Assembly (NCBI GenBank): GCA_020860715.1 | Contig: JAJBTU010000026.1 | Span: forward strand, 1-51,114 | Length of the DNA: 51,114 bases | Source: Clostridiales bacterium | Lineage (GTDB): Bacteria > Bacillota > Clostridia > Lachnospirales > Lachnospiraceae | Direction: 5' to 3' | In this document: positions 24,962 through 35,774 of the stretch, in pieces | How positions within the stretch are numbered: the first letter of the stretch is position 1 | Layout: each line of letters starts with the position of its first letter | Program-made: the position numbers and the translations under genes | The notes under the pieces: model-generated | Seen by the model: only the letters and a program-made list of their open reading frames with translations | Databases searched by the model: none | Told to the model about the DNA's origin: nothing

Positions 24962-26209
24962 TCATCCACCCTCCGCGATTCGGGTCACGGCGACATAGAT
25001 ATCCGAGATCCGATACCAGGTGCGGCTGCCGACGATGCCGTCCTGCGTCAGGCCAAAGACAGACTGGAACACGCGGACGGCGTTTTGCGTCGCTTCTCCG
25101 AAGATGCCGTCCGGCACCAGCTTCGGGATCAGCGGATAATTGTTGGAGATGGCGTTCAGCTGCTCCTGAATTTTGAACACATCCGCGCCGACGGAGCCGA
25201 TGGAGAGCGGGTAACCCGGATAGGACGCCGGGATGCCGGTCACGAGCTCCGCAGTGTTGATATACATGTCATCGCCGTAGTAATAATGAATGATTTCCGA
25301 TGCCGTATAGCCCTGCTCACCGAGCGCGGCGCTGCCCCACTGGGAGAGCCACTGCGGGCAGGTCACACGCGAGCCGTCGCAGTACTGCGTCAGGATCGGC
25401 TGCCTGACATTCGGCCTGGAAAGATAATTTTCAAAAAGATCATCTACCACTTCGGAGATGCTTTCGAAGATGGTTCTCCCATACACCCATTTTTGATCAT
25501 AAGCGGTCGAGGAAGTGATCGTAAAAAGATATCCTTTGTTTCTATACCATTCGGTATACACCCGATTGAGCGTAAAAGACTGGATGGCCAGAATGTTGGC
25601 TGCCAGAGTCGCGTAGGGCCAGGTCGAGTAGATCTCGCTGCTGGCGACATTTTTGATGTAATCCTTATACTGCACATAATAATCACGCGCCGAGGAGTCT
25701 CCGGGCGTCCCGTCATGTACCACGATGTATTCCGGTACGACTACCTGATCCAGAACGATTTCGCCGCTGACATTGACCGGCTTTACTTCGGCTTCTGCAA
25801 TTTTGGGCGGATAGTAGCCGTACAGCGTATGCTCCGGGATGACAATGGTATCGGGCTGCTCATCCGGCATCTGCGGGCGCAATATGACATTCTGGTAAGA
25901 GAGCTGCCCGCTGAAAACCTCTGCGCCGCTGACGGTGAGCGGCTCAAATCCGGGCGCGGTGATCGTAAGCGTATATTCCGCGTAGGGCTGCGCCTCTGAT
26001 GGTTCCAGAGAATATTCGACCGGCGGCGCAGCCAGCGAGACCGGTTCCGTCTGTCCGTTTCCATCTGTGCGTACATCCTCCAGCGTCCCGGTCGGGTCGC
26101 CGGTAAAAGAAATCGCCACCTCTGCGCCCTGGATTGGCACATTCTGCTCCGAGAGTGCACGCACCTGCAGTGTGCCTCTGTCCGAAAGATTTACATTTTC
26201 TACTGGCAT
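24962..26209 (-). CDS. SpoIID-domain protein with C-terminal peptidoglycan-binding domain
   Basis: The protein is 415 residues long. The N-terminal third looks like a carboxypeptidase-regulatory-type beta domain (LQVRALSEQNVPIQGAEVAISF). The middle carries a SpoIID/LytB-like region (YVQYKDYIKNVASSEIYSTWPYATLAANILAIQSF, then YDQKWVYGR) and CDGSRVTCPQWLSQWGSAALG. The C-terminus is a peptidoglycan-binding repeat (IGSVGADVFKIQEQL, VPDGIFGEATQNAVRVFQ). GAGGGG precedes the ATG. No signal peptide is seen, so it may act inside the mother cell on the spore cortex, or be exported another way. A spore-wall role is inferred from the domains. Confidence 0.8.
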   Translation of the reverse strand: MPVENVNLSDRGTLQVRALSEQNVPIQGAEVAISFTGDPTGTLEDVRTDGNGQTEPVSLAAPPVEYSLEPSEAQPYAEYTLTITAPGFEPLTVSGAEVFSGQLSYQNVILRPQMPDEQPDTIVIPEHTLYGYYPPKIAEAEVKPVNVSGEIVLDQVVVPEYIVVHDGTPGDSSARDYYVQYKDYIKNVASSEIYSTWPYATLAANILAIQSFTLNRVYTEWYRNKGYLFTITSSTAYDQKWVYGRTIFESISEVVDDLFENYLSRPNVRQPILTQYCDGSRVTCPQWLSQWGSAALGEQGYTASEIIHYYYGDDMYINTAELVTGIPASYPGYPLSIGSVGADVFKIQEQLNAISNNYPLIPKLVPDGIFGEATQNAVRVFQSVFGLTQDGIVGSRTWYRISDIYVAVTRIAEGG

Positions 26210-26268
26210 ATTTTTCCCCTCTGATTATGATGATTCGTAACGATTCACAGCAGTTACAGCTATCTTAT

Positions 26269-26358
26269 ATTACAGGAACCTGCTGCGCAGAACCCTGTAA
26301 TCAGATTGACGGGGCTGTCGCCCCTTTTATCGGCAGTTTCTTACAGAACTTCCGATAA
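26269..26358. other. Three consecutive hairpins in the divergent region
   Basis: ATTACAGG/CCTGTAAT (26269-26301), GGGGC-tgtc-GCCCC followed by TTTT (26311-26328) and TTATCGG/CCGATAA (26327-26358) lie between the SpoIID-like gene and the carA promoter. The middle one is a terminator on the plus strand, although no plus-strand gene ends here. The rest of 26210-26443 holds nothing recognisable. Confidence 0.5.
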
Positions 26359-26443
26359 GCTATACTATGCGAAAAGAGGATAAGTGCGAACCGAAATTAT
26401 AAATTGTAATAAATCTGACATCCAATTTCCTTTTCAAAACAAG

Positions 26444-26515
26444 TTGAAATATAAAATCGAATATGGTAGAATCTATTGACTTAAAGGAAAGCCTGTGCAT
26501 AGTCACCGGCTTTTT
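26444..26515 (+). promoter_or_regulatory. carAB promoter and leader terminator
   Basis: TTGAAA (26444-26449), 17 bp spacer and TAGAAT (26467-26472). Just after the expected start point, GCC-t-GTG / CAC-c-GGC is followed by TTTTT (26491-26515), a short intrinsic terminator inside the leader. This suggests attenuation of carAB. Further hairpins (TTACGA/TCGTAA near 26525-26555; ACTTCGCA/TGCGAAGT near 26563-26583) could be alternative structures. Confidence 0.6.
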
Positions 26516-26639
26516 GTACGAGCAGTTACGATCAATGACCATTCGTAATGATTCGGGACAGTACTTCGCATCTGCTGCGAAGTGCGCAGGAGGAAGAGGA
26601 CAGTTCGTTTTTGAGACAGGAAAGGAGTGCGGCGATCAT

Positions 26640-27806
26640 ATGAAAGCGTTTCTGATACTTGAGGACGGCACGGTGTTTACCGGCACCAGTATCGGCTCAC
26701 CGCAGGAAGTGGTGAGTGAGATTGTATTTAATACATCCATGACCGGTTATCTGGAAGTGTTGACAGACCCATCCTATGCCGGACAGGCGGTAGTGATGAC
26801 ATATCCGCTTATAGGCAATTACGGTATCTGTTATGAGGACATGGAGTCCGACAGGCCGTGGCTCGACGCATTTATTGTCCGGGAGCTTTCCCGCATCCCG
26901 AGTAATTTCCGATCAGAAGATACGATTCAGAATTTCCTTTTAAAATATGACATTCCCGGAATCGCCGGCATTGATACGCGCGCACTGACCAGAATCCTTC
27001 GTGAAAAAGGCACCATGAACGGCTGCATTACGACGGATGAGAACTATAAGCTGGAAGAGATCCTTCCGCGGCTTGCCGCCTATACGACGGGCAAGGTGGT
27101 GGAAAAGGTTACCTGTAAAGAAAAATATATGCTTGCGGGGGACGGCCCGAAGGTGGCGCTGCTGGATCTGGGCACAAAGCGGAATATCGCCCGCTCACTG
27201 AATAAGAGAGGCTGTGAAGTGACGGTCTATCCGGCATTGACAACGGCGGAGGAGATCCTTGCGTCGAAGCCGGACGGCATCATGCTCTCGAACGGTCCCG
27301 GCGACCCGAAGGAATGCGCCGGTATTATAGAAGAGATTAAGAAGCTGTATGCGTCGGATGTGCCGATTTTTGCGATCTGCCTCGGGCATCAGCTGATGGC
27401 GCTTGCGAACGGCGCGGATACCTACAAGATGAAATACGGACATCGGGGTGGCAACCATCCGGTGCGCGATCTGAAGACCGGACAGGTCTACATCTCCTCA
27501 CAGAACCACGGATATGTCGTGGACGCGGAGCACATGGATCCCGCGGTGGCGGTTCCGGCGTTTGAAAATGTCAACGACGGGACGAATGAGGGCCTTGCCT
27601 ATAACGGCAAAAATATTTTTACAATCCAGTTCCATCCGGAGGCGTCTCCGGGACCGCTGGATTCGGGCTATCTGTTTGACCGGTTTATGGAGATGATGGA
27701 GAGCCGCGCCGTGCAGAATTGCCGTTCCGGCAATGGCGCGGCCTGCGTCCTCGATTCGCGGGGCGAATCGGGACATATGATGGATAAAAAGGAGGTGCAC
27801 GCGTAA
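26640..27806 (+). CDS. carA: Carbamoyl-phosphate synthase small subunit
   Basis: The 388-residue glutamine amidotransferase subunit supplies ammonia to CarB for arginine and pyrimidine synthesis. The N-terminal CPSase_sm domain starts [14 protein letters not shown]. The class I glutaminase triad is visible: Cys in FAICLGHQ, and His and Glu in FHPEASPGP. The ATG at 26640 follows AAAGGAG. The frame stays open upstream, but only from here does the protein match the family. The last 35 residues extend beyond the usual end. The stop overlaps the carB start by one base. Confidence 0.97.
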   Translation: MKAFLILEDGTVFTGTSIGSPQEVVSEIVFNTSMTGYLEVLTDPSYAGQAVVMTYPLIGNYGICYEDMESDRPWLDAFIVRELSRIPSNFRSEDTIQNFLLKYDIPGIAGIDTRALTRILREKGTMNGCITTDENYKLEEILPRLAAYTTGKVVEKVTCKEKYMLAGDGPKVALLDLGTKRNIARSLNKRGCEVTVYPALTTAEEILASKPDGIMLSNGPGDPKECAGIIEEIKKLYASDVPIFAICLGHQLMALANGADTYKMKYGHRGGNHPVRDLKTGQVYISSQNHGYVVDAEHMDPAVAVPAFENVNDGTNEGLAYNGKNIFTIQFHPEASPGPLDSGYLFDRFMEMMESRAVQNCRSGNGAACVLDSRGESGHMMDKKEVHA

Positions 27807-30800
27807 TGCCAAAGAATCCGGATATCAAAAAGGTACTTGTGATCGGCTCCGGCCCGATCGTGATCGGACAGGCGGCGGAGTTTGACTACGCGGGCACGCA
27901 GGCATGCCGTGCCCTGCATGAGGAAGGCATTGACGTGGTACTGTTGAACTCGAATCCGGCGACGATCATGACGGATAAGGACATCGCAGATCATGTCTAT
28001 ATTGAGCCGCTGACTGTGGAAGTGGTCGAGCAGCTGATTTTAAAGGAACGGCCGGATTCCGTGCTGCCGACGCTCGGCGGACAGGCAGGACTGAACCTGG
28101 CAATGGAACTGGTGGAACGAGGCTTTCTGGAAAAGACCGGTGTGCGCCTGATCGGTACGACAGCGGAGACGATCAAAAAGGCCGAAGACCGTCAGGAATT
28201 TAAAAATACCATGGAAAAGATCGGCGAGCCGGTCGCGCCTTCGAAGGTCGTGGAATCGGTCGAGGAGGGCGTAGAGTTTACTCACACGATCGGTTATCCG
28301 GTGGTGCTGCGTCCGGCCTACACGCTGGGAGGCAGCGGCGGCGGCATCGCGCACAATTATGAGGAACTGGTGGAGATCCTGGAGAACGGTCTTCGCTTAA
28401 GCCGTGTCGGACAGGTGCTTGTGGAGCGCTGCATCGCCGGCTGGAAGGAAATTGAATATGAGGTGATGCGCGACGGCGCGGGCAATGTGATCACCGTCTG
28501 CAACATGGAGAATATCGACCCGGTTGGCGTACACACCGGCGACAGCATTGTCGTCGCCCCGTCGCAGACGCTCGGCGACAAGGAATACCAGATGCTGCGT
28601 ACTTCGGCTCTGAATATCATCAGCGAGCTGAAGATCACCGGCGGCTGCAACGTCCAGTTTGCACTGAACCCGGACAGCTTTGAATACTGTGTCATCGAGG
28701 TCAATCCCCGTGTGAGCCGTTCCTCGGCGCTGGCTTCCAAAGCGACAGGCTACCCGATCGCGAAAGTGGCGGCGAAGATCGCGCTCGGCTATACGCTCGA
28801 TGAAATCAAAAATGCCATTACCGGCAAGACCTACGCCAGCTTTGAGCCGATGCTGGATTACTGTGTCGTGAAGATGCCGCGTCTGCCGTTTGACAAATTC
28901 ATCAGCGCCAGCCGGAAGCTGACGACGCAGATGAAGGCGACCGGCGAGGTCATGAGCATCTGCAATAATTTCGAGGGCGCGCTGATGAAAGCCATCCGCT
29001 CACTGGAGCAGCATGTGGACTGCCTGCTTTCCTATGATTTTTCGGGACTTGACGATGACGCGCTGCTGCGGCAGCTGGAGCAGGTGGACGACCGCCGTAT
29101 CTGGGTGATCGCAGAAGCTCTGCGCCGGAAGATGCCGTATGAAAAGATCCATGAGATTACGAAGATCGATATCTGGTTCATTGACAAGCTGGCGATCCTG
29201 ACAGAGATGGAGGAACGCCTGCGCACGGAAGAACTGACCGTGGAGCTGTTAAAAGAAGCGAAGCGCATCGAGTTCCCGGACAATGTGATCGCGCGCCTGA
29301 CCGGTAAGACGGAAGACGAGATCAAACAGCTGCGCTGGGACAATGACATTATCGCCGCCTATAAGATGGTGGATACCTGCGCAGCGGAGTTTGCCGCAAG
29401 TACGCCGTATTATTATTCCGTGTTCGGAAGCGAAAACGAGGTTATTTACAATTCGGCCGGCGAAAGCGGCTGCGGCAATCCGGATGGAGCCTCTGATGAA
29501 CAGGGCAGGGCAGATGAGAAAGAAAGCGCAGCTGCCAATAAAAAGAAAAAAGTCCTCGTCCTCGGCTCCGGTCCGATCCGCATCGGCCAGGGTATTGAGT
29601 TTGACTTCTGCTCGGTGCACTGCACCTGGGCGTTTGAAAAAGAGGGCTATGAGACGATTATTATTAACAACAACCCGGAGACCGTCAGCACGGACTTTGA
29701 CATCGCGGATAAGCTGTACTTTGAGCCGCTGACGCCGGAGGATGTGGAGAATGTTGTGCGGCTGGAACATCCGGACGGGGCGGTCGTGCAGTTTGGCGGC
29801 CAGACCGCGATTAAGCTGACCGAGTCCCTGATGAAGATGGGTGTGCCGATCCTCGGTACCTCCGCGGAGAACGTTGACGCGGCGGAAGACCGCGAGCTGT
29901 TTGATGAGATTCTGGAGCAGTGCGGCATCCCGCGCCCGGCCGGTCACACGGTATTCACCGCGGAAGAGGCGAAAAAAGCAGCCAATGAGCTGGGCTATCC
30001 GGTGCTGGTGCGTCCTTCCTACGTGCTGGGCGGGCAGGGCATGCAGATCGCGATCAGCGATGAGGATGTGGAGCAGTACATCGGCGTGATCAACCGGATC
30101 GCGCAGGAGCATCCGATCCTGGTAGACAAGTATCTGGTCGGCAAAGAGATCGAGGTCGACGCGGTGTGCGACGGTGAGGATGTGCTGATTCCGGGCATTA
30201 TGGAGCACATTGAGCGCGCCGGCATCCATTCCGGCGACAGTATTTCCGTCTACCCGGCGCAGAGCATTTCCAATAAGATCAAGCGGGTCATCGAGGATTA
30301 TACGCGCAAGCTGGCGCGTTCCCTGCATGTCATCGGCCTGATCAACATACAGTTTATTGTGAGCCACGACGAGGTGTACGTGATCGAGGTCAACCCGCGG
30401 TCTAGCCGCACCGTGCCGTATATCAGCAAGGTGACGGGCATCCCGATCGTTCCGCTGGCGACGCGGGTGATCCTCGGCGCGAAGATAAGAGAACTCGGTT
30501 TTAAGCCGGGGCTGCAGCCGGAGGCGGATTACTTTGCCATCAAGATGCCGGTGTTCTCTTTTGAAAAAATTCAGGGGGCGGACATCAGCCTCGGACCGGA
30601 GATGAAGTCGACCGGTGAGTGTCTGGGCATTGCCGCGACCTTCGATGAGGCGCTTTACAAGGCGTTCCTCGGCGCGGGCATCAACCTGCCGAAGTACAAG
30701 AATATGATCATCACCGTCCGCGACGAGGACAAGGCGGACGCGGTGGAGATCGCGAAGCGGTTTGAGGCACTCGGCTACAACATCTTTGCGACAAAGGGCA

Positions 30801-31099
30801 CGGCGCGCGCTCTGATGGAAGCGGATGTGCAGGTGCGCATGACGCGCAAGGTGGAGCAGGAATCGCCGAACATCCTTGACCTGATCCTCGGACACGAGAT
30901 CGATCTGGTCATCGACACACCGTCACAGGGAGTGGAGCATGCAAAAGACGGCTTCCTTATCCGCCGCAACGCGATCGAGACCGGTGTGAATGTTCTGACC
31001 TCGCTGGATACCGCAAACGCGCTGATCACAAGCCTTGAGAACAACGACATCCACGGGCTGACGCTTGTGGATATTGCCGAGATAGACAAGAGAATGTAG
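27806..31099 (+). CDS. carB: Carbamoyl-phosphate synthase large subunit
   Basis: This 1097-residue protein makes carbamoyl phosphate from bicarbonate, ammonia and two ATP. There are two homologous ATP-grasp halves, each opening with a [14 protein letters not shown] or [14 protein letters not shown] motif. A C-terminal MGS-like allosteric domain follows (from about residue 940: [13 protein letters not shown]). A charged, low-complexity linker of about 35 residues (near 553-590, [20 protein letters not shown]) separates the halves and is longer than usual. AAGGAGGTG overlaps the end of carA, so the two are coupled. Confidence 0.97.
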   Translation: MPKNPDIKKVLVIGSGPIVIGQAAEFDYAGTQACRALHEEGIDVVLLNSNPATIMTDKDIADHVYIEPLTVEVVEQLILKERPDSVLPTLGGQAGLNLAMELVERGFLEKTGVRLIGTTAETIKKAEDRQEFKNTMEKIGEPVAPSKVVESVEEGVEFTHTIGYPVVLRPAYTLGGSGGGIAHNYEELVEILENGLRLSRVGQVLVERCIAGWKEIEYEVMRDGAGNVITVCNMENIDPVGVHTGDSIVVAPSQTLGDKEYQMLRTSALNIISELKITGGCNVQFALNPDSFEYCVIEVNPRVSRSSALASKATGYPIAKVAAKIALGYTLDEIKNAITGKTYASFEPMLDYCVVKMPRLPFDKFISASRKLTTQMKATGEVMSICNNFEGALMKAIRSLEQHVDCLLSYDFSGLDDDALLRQLEQVDDRRIWVIAEALRRKMPYEKIHEITKIDIWFIDKLAILTEMEERLRTEELTVELLKEAKRIEFPDNVIARLTGKTEDEIKQLRWDNDIIAAYKMVDTCAAEFAASTPYYYSVFGSENEVIYNSAGESGCGNPDGASDEQGRADEKESAAANKKKKVLVLGSGPIRIGQGIEFDFCSVHCTWAFEKEGYETIIINNNPETVSTDFDIADKLYFEPLTPEDVENVVRLEHPDGAVVQFGGQTAIKLTESLMKMGVPILGTSAENVDAAEDRELFDEILEQCGIPRPAGHTVFTAEEAKKAANELGYPVLVRPSYVLGGQGMQIAISDEDVEQYIGVINRIAQEHPILVDKYLVGKEIEVDAVCDGEDVLIPGIMEHIERAGIHSGDSISVYPAQSISNKIKRVIEDYTRKLARSLHVIGLINIQFIVSHDEVYVIEVNPRSSRTVPYISKVTGIPIVPLATRVILGAKIRELGFKPGLQPEADYFAIKMPVFSFEKIQGADISLGPEMKSTGECLGIAATFDEALYKAFLGAGINLPKYKNMIITVRDEDKADAVEIAKRFEALGYNIFATKGTARALMEADVQVRMTRKVEQESPNILDLILGHEIDLVIDTPSQGVEHAKDGFLIRRNAIETGVNVLTSLDTANALITSLENNDIHGLTLVDIAEIDKRM

Positions 31100-31362
31100 G
31101 GATAGAGGGATGCTGCAGGAAACGCAGCAGATGTATGGAAGAAATTTCCACACTGTTTTTCTTAATTTTTACATGGTTTTCCTTGCAAAATACAGGCCGG
31201 GAGCGTAAAATGCATGTGACTGTTTGGGCCGGATCAGGAAGGCGCGAAGCAGCCGCGGATGCAGCTGGTGATGCAAAGAGAGAAACGATTTGAAAAATAT
31301 GGTTCCGGTTTCGTCTGCTTTCAGGGAAGAAACCGGGTGCCGGAATGAGCGAGGAAGATTTC

Positions 31363-31974
31363 ATGCGGAAGAAATCCCATATAGGGCTGGCAGTTTTTCT
31401 GAATGCCGCAACGCAGCTGGAGGAGATGGACAGATATCGGAAAGACTTTTACTTTGGCTCAATACAGCCGGATCTGAATCCAAGAATGTTTTCGGAACCG
31501 CACGAGTTTGAGGAGAGCTGGGCGCGGGTAAAGAAGCTGGTGCTGCAGATCGTCTCCGGCGTAAATGAGAAAGACGTAAGTCGGCATGCCGTCTGGACGC
31601 AGACCGGGATTGTGATACATTATCTGGCGGATTATTTTACGTTTCCGCATAACGCCTGTTATGAGGGGAGCCTGAAGGGACACTGTCAACATGAGAATGA
31701 ACTGAAATACCTGATGCGTGCGTATCTGTATACGGCGGAGGCCAGGGAAGTGTTTGAGACGCAGCGGCTCCGCGCAAGGCGGCTTCACACGCCGGAACAG
31801 CTGTTTTCCTATGTGGAGCGGATGCATCAGACATATATGCGGCAGGAGGATCATTCAGCATTGAATGACTGCCGCTGGATCACAGAGGTCTGTTCTTTTG
31901 GCCTGCAGGCTCTGGCCGGGATGATCTGCAGCGAACAGATGCCGGTGATCTGGCCGCAGGGCTGTGTGGCCTGA
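31363..31974 (+). CDS. Zinc-dependent phospholipase C-like protein
   Basis: This 203-residue protein resembles the zinc-dependent phospholipase C/nuclease P1 fold family common in Lachnospiraceae: RKKSHIGLAVFL at the N-terminus, FYFGSIQPDLNP, and a histidine-rich centre (GIVIHYLADYFTFPHN, HCQHENEL) that could bind zinc. No signal peptide is seen, so a cytoplasmic or unconventional role is possible. The ATG at 31363 is preferred over one six codons earlier because GAGGAAG is correctly spaced. The gap after carB (31100-31362) holds a small stem GCTGC/GCAGC but no gene. Activity is inferred from family only. Confidence 0.75.
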   Translation: MRKKSHIGLAVFLNAATQLEEMDRYRKDFYFGSIQPDLNPRMFSEPHEFEESWARVKKLVLQIVSGVNEKDVSRHAVWTQTGIVIHYLADYFTFPHNACYEGSLKGHCQHENELKYLMRAYLYTAEAREVFETQRLRARRLHTPEQLFSYVERMHQTYMRQEDHSALNDCRWITEVCSFGLQALAGMICSEQMPVIWPQGCVA

Positions 31975-32151
31975 CCGGGGGCTGTGATGCGGCTGCAGCG
32001 TGCGCCGCAGGGGAATGCACGGGACCTGTCCAGGGCGTCTTATGGACGCTCTGTTTCGTGATTTATTTGCGGCGGTGAAGGTTCCGGCATGGAAGCGCGG
32101 GAATATCATTTTATATAATGGAAATATAGAGCGGAGTTTAGGGGAACTTTG

Positions 32152-33654
32152 ATGGATCAGGAGAAACATGCTGCTTATCAAAAAGAGCGGGAATATCAGC
32201 AGAGAAAATCAGAAATAAAAGACAGACGGCGCAGGTCCCTGACGAAACAGGCGGCGGTACTGGTTCTGTTTCTCGCTGTTATCGCTCTGGCGCTCGGGGA
32301 CTACTGCCTGGATCAGACCAGGATGGCGCATCGCCTTTCCGTATATGGAGTGAGTGTGTCGGGGATGACCGTGGAGAACGCTGCACAGAAGATTGAGACG
32401 GCGTTTGCGTCTATGCCGCTTATTTTTACGGAGAACGGCGGGGAACTCTACAGCACGACACTTGGGGAGGCCGGTTTTTCACTGGATATGGACGCGCTGC
32501 GGGAGATACTGCGCGAGACGCAGTCGGAAATGCTGAAAACACGCGGCCTGATTGAACAGAAACAGAATATTGAGGTGGATTATACCATACTCACGGACGA
32601 AGCCGCACTTTCCGATACGCTCTCGGCGGAACATTTTGAAGTGGAACTGGCGAGAGAAGCCTCCTCTGAGGCATACATCACGTATGACAGCGAGGCGGGC
32701 GAATTTGTGATTGTCTCCAGCTGGCAGGGGAATGCCATTGATGAGGATAATCTTCGCGGGGTTCTGCTGGAAACGCTGGAGGAGACGCTGGAGGACGGGC
32801 TGGTGCAGGAGTCTGTGACAGTCCGGCTGGATGTCCGCTCATACGAGACCGTGGAAGTGACAGAGGATTCCGAAGAATTAAACGGGGAACTGAACGAGCT
32901 GAACCAGAGTCTGGAGAACTACCGGAATACTTCGATCGTCTATGTGTTCGGACAGGAGACGGAAGTGCTGGATTCAGATACGATCTGTTCCTGGCTGACG
33001 ATCACTGACAATGGGGTGGAACTGAACGAATCCCTGATCTGGACTTATATTGATGAACTGGCGGATACTTACAATACAAAGTATAATACGCGGTATTTTA
33101 CAACGACTGCGGGAGATACGGTGACCATAGATAACAATGAATATGGATACCGGATCGATGAGGACGCGGAATACGTGCAGCTGTGTGAGGATCTGGAAAG
33201 CGGTACGCAGATTGAGCGGGAACCTGTCTACAGCGAGTCTGGCCTGGCAAGGAACGGAGTGGACGATCTGGCGGGCAGTTATATTGAGGTCAGCGTAGAT
33301 CAGCAGCATTTGTGGCTGTATAAGGATTATTCTCTGGTTGTCAGCACAGACGTGGTGACCGGCAAGCCGACGGAGGAGCGCGAGACCCTGCAGGGCGCGT
33401 TTTCCATTGCTTACAAGGCCAGCCCTTATACGCTCAGCAGTGATTATTATGGCTATGAGACAGACGTCACCTACTGGATGCCGTTTGCCAACGGCCAGGG
33501 CCTGCACGACGCAACCTGGAGGAGCAGTTTTGGAGGGAGCCGGTATGAGAACTACGGAAGCCATGGCTGCGTTAATCTTCCGCTCTCAGCGGCCGAGACG
33601 ATTTACAATACCATCACGGCCGGGTATCCGATCATCATATACGAGCGGGAATGA
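32152..33654 (+). CDS. L,D-transpeptidase with peptidoglycan-binding-type region
   Basis: The 500-residue wall enzyme has a charged N-terminus, one membrane anchor (about 38-56), a long extracytoplasmic region of the type seen in YkuD proteins with PG_binding_4 domains ([26 protein letters not shown]), and a C-terminal L,D-transpeptidase domain. The catalytic motif is [15 protein letters not shown], with the reactive Cys in HGC. It forms 3-3 cross-links or attaches proteins to peptidoglycan. AGGGGAAC lies upstream of the ATG. Confidence 0.93.
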   Translation: MDQEKHAAYQKEREYQQRKSEIKDRRRRSLTKQAAVLVLFLAVIALALGDYCLDQTRMAHRLSVYGVSVSGMTVENAAQKIETAFASMPLIFTENGGELYSTTLGEAGFSLDMDALREILRETQSEMLKTRGLIEQKQNIEVDYTILTDEAALSDTLSAEHFEVELAREASSEAYITYDSEAGEFVIVSSWQGNAIDEDNLRGVLLETLEETLEDGLVQESVTVRLDVRSYETVEVTEDSEELNGELNELNQSLENYRNTSIVYVFGQETEVLDSDTICSWLTITDNGVELNESLIWTYIDELADTYNTKYNTRYFTTTAGDTVTIDNNEYGYRIDEDAEYVQLCEDLESGTQIEREPVYSESGLARNGVDDLAGSYIEVSVDQQHLWLYKDYSLVVSTDVVTGKPTEERETLQGAFSIAYKASPYTLSSDYYGYETDVTYWMPFANGQGLHDATWRSSFGGSRYENYGSHGCVNLPLSAAETIYNTITAGYPIIIYERE

Positions 33655-33740
33655 TATCAGCGCCCCAAAGAATCCGGCCGATTTGCCGTCAGCAGACGGA
33701 AATGATAAGAGAAACTATATATGAAGAAAGGAAGAAAATC

Positions 33741-34241
33741 ATGAGTTTATTAGAGACCTGGAGAGAAACGGCCTATTCACAGAATACGGACAAAAATGTG
33801 CTGAAACGGTTCTGGGAAGATTATTTTCTGAAAGAGAAGAGCATCTATGAGAAGCTGTTGGCCAATCCGGAGGAGGCTGTTTCCGGCACGGTGAAGGAGC
33901 TGGCTGAAAAATACGGTGTTACCGTGATGGAGATGACCGGTTTTCTGGACGGTATCGACGAGAGCCTGAAAACTCCGAATCCGATCAATGAGATGGAAGA
34001 GGACACGACAGTAAGCCTGGACTTTGACAACGAGAAGCTCTACAAAAACATGGTGGACGCAAAGGCGGACTGGCTGTATAACCTTCCGGCGTGGGATGAG
34101 ATTTTTGACGCGGACAAAAAACATGCGCTTTACATCGAAGCAAAAAGAATGAATACGATTGTAAAGGGCAAAAAAATCGGCCGCAATGATCCGTGCCCCT
34201 GCGGCAGCGGCAAGAAGTATAAAAACTGCTGCGGCCGCTGA
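33741..34241 (+). CDS. SEC-C domain protein
   Basis: The protein has 166 residues. Its C-terminus is a SEC-C zinc-binding motif ([20 protein letters not shown]) as at the end of SecA. The rest (about 1-140) is helical and resembles small clostridial proteins without assigned function ([35 protein letters not shown]). AAAGGAAG precedes the ATG at 33741. SEC-C motifs bind SecB or ribosomes in known cases; here the role is open. Confidence 0.85.
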   Translation: MSLLETWRETAYSQNTDKNVLKRFWEDYFLKEKSIYEKLLANPEEAVSGTVKELAEKYGVTVMEMTGFLDGIDESLKTPNPINEMEEDTTVSLDFDNEKLYKNMVDAKADWLYNLPAWDEIFDADKKHALYIEAKRMNTIVKGKKIGRNDPCPCGSGKKYKNCCGR

Positions 34242-34323
34242 ATCAAAAGCACTCTTTTGCGCTGCTTTGACGCAAGTGACCGGAAGAATCATACTGCGGC
34301 CGCACGGTTGATGTGGAGGGGTT

Positions 34324-35214
34324 ATGAGACATGCTCTGGAGATGGGATGCTTAATTTTAGGCATCCTTTGTCTTTTTTATTATGTGGGAATTGTATTCTA
34401 TGCGGGCATCACGACCAGCTTTTCTAAAGTATGGCTCTCTGGCGGAGCTGTGCTGATTCTGCTGTGGTCGGCTCTGCGGTACCAGAGGCTGCACCCGTAT
34501 GTCTGGCTTCGCTGCCTGACAGGTCTGGCTTTTGTTCTGATCGCTGCGATGCTTGTGATTACATGGATCATTGGCGGCCGGATTGCCGGGGCGATGCGCA
34601 CAGCGCCGCAGCAGGATCTGGAATATGTGATCGTGCTCGGAGCGCAGGTGCGCGGAACGAGTCCGTCCCTTTCTCTGAAAAAACGTCTGGAGTGCGCTGC
34701 CGGGTACGCCGAAGAAAATCCGGAGACCCTGCTCATTCTTTCCGGCGGTCAGGGCTCTGACGAGGGAATTTCGGAGGCGGAATGCATGTACCGCTGCCTG
34801 GTGGGGGCGGGGGTGTCAGAGAAACGGCTGCTTATGGAAGACGCATCCACCAGTACGAGGGAGAATCTGGCCTTTTCCGCGGAGATTATTCGCGGACTGG
34901 ATGCAGACGCGACCTTATTAACGTCGGATTTGGCTGCGGATACCGGGACTGCGGATGCCGGAAGTGATCGTACCGCTTCCGAACCGGAATCAGAAGAGGA
35001 ATCCGTAAGTTATGCCGCTGAGGCGGTGACTGCATCCGTGGGCGTCCTTTCCAGTGATTTTCATATTTACCGTGCGCTTCTTCTGGCCAGACAGACCGGA
35101 TATACGAATGTATCGGGGATTCCGGCAGAATCGGTTCCGGTGATGCAGCCGCACAATATCTTAAGGGAAATCTGTGCGGTGCTGGTGCTGAGAATCCGTT
35201 CTCATTTTTTCTGA
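34324..35214 (+). CDS. YdcF/ElyC-like (DUF218) membrane protein
   Basis: The 296-residue protein has three N-terminal membrane segments (about 8-28, 34-52 and 64-86), followed by a DUF218 domain: VIVLGAQVRGTSPSLSLKKRL, LLILSGGQGSDEGISEAECM and ASTSTRENLAFS. The conserved SDFHIYRA motif comes near the end. Between residues about 196 and 235 is an acidic insertion (TADAGSDRTASEPESEEE) that the family lacks. Relatives are linked to envelope integrity and lipid-carrier metabolism; the precise reaction is unknown. Confidence 0.85.
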   Translation: MRHALEMGCLILGILCLFYYVGIVFYAGITTSFSKVWLSGGAVLILLWSALRYQRLHPYVWLRCLTGLAFVLIAAMLVITWIIGGRIAGAMRTAPQQDLEYVIVLGAQVRGTSPSLSLKKRLECAAGYAEENPETLLILSGGQGSDEGISEAECMYRCLVGAGVSEKRLLMEDASTSTRENLAFSAEIIRGLDADATLLTSDLAADTGTADAGSDRTASEPESEEESVSYAAEAVTASVGVLSSDFHIYRALLLARQTGYTNVSGIPAESVPVMQPHNILREICAVLVLRIRSHFF

Positions 35215-35245
35215 GAAATTTATACAGATATTTTTTGATAATTTC

Positions 35246-35274
35246 TTGACGAATAAAACAGGATTTGCTATAAT
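35246..35274 (+). promoter_or_regulatory. Strong promoter of the fhs leader
   Basis: TTGACG (35246-35251), 17 bp spacer and TATAAT (35269-35274). Transcription would start near 35281, giving a leader of about 490 nt before fhs. The leader opens with a stem GCGGTCAGA/TCTGACCGC (about 35280-35316), before the riboswitch. Confidence 0.8.
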
Positions 35275-35332
35275 AATCTGCGGTCAGAGAGGCAAAACAA
35301 GATGGCTTCTGACCGCAATTTCATTATGATCT

Positions 35333-35428
35333 GTAGAGTAGATACTGTACGTTAAGTGTCACATGATGGGAAGGTCTTTGTTGTGAACGAAGGAAGAATT
35401 CCGCGTTACGGTATCGCTTCCGCTACTG
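35333..35428 (+). ncRNA. Tetrahydrofolate (THF) riboswitch
   Basis: The sequence follows the THF riboswitch consensus in order: GTAGAGTAGATA, CGTTAAGTGTC, ATGATGGGAA, AACGAAGG, CGCGTTACGGTATCGC and TTCCGCTACT. The closing stem GTAG/CTAC (35333-35336 with 35423-35426) and the next stem GATAC/GTATC (35341-35345 with 35411-35415) both form. It should sense reduced folates and tune the downstream gene. The expression platform is not clear: a T7 run at 35495-35501 follows CTGCGCAG, and the leader then continues for about 270 nt to fhs. Confidence 0.88.
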
Positions 35429-35774
35429 CGTTAAGACGGATGTCCGTTTCTGTATCTGATATTTCGGATATAGCGGCATTTGTTTCCTGCGCAGTTTTTT
35501 TGCGCCTGTTGGGCTTATCTTCCTGACAGGAACTGCTCTTATCTTTGCGAGGGAAACCGATCCGCATAATGATATGCAATTATCCTGATATCAAGATCAA
35601 ATATTATATTATTTTGATAAAATATGAACGGCACCGTTTTACAAAGCTGATTCGGCTGACGGACCATGTGCGGCGAGGCGCGTGAAAAAGGGTATTGCCT
35701 GCAGAGTGAGGCGGCCGGAGAGGTTCTTATAACAGAATGCCGGAAGGCATCAAAAGGAGAGGAGATTTTTAGCT

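Noticed and set aside
26463-26639. N-terminal extension of CarA by 59 codons
   Set aside because: It crosses the promoter -10 and the leader terminator, and CarA proteins begin at the ATG at 26640 behind AAAGGAG.
29249-30895. 548-codon open frame antisense to carB
   Set aside because: This is the same situation: antisense to a highly conserved gene, with no family resemblance and no start signal.
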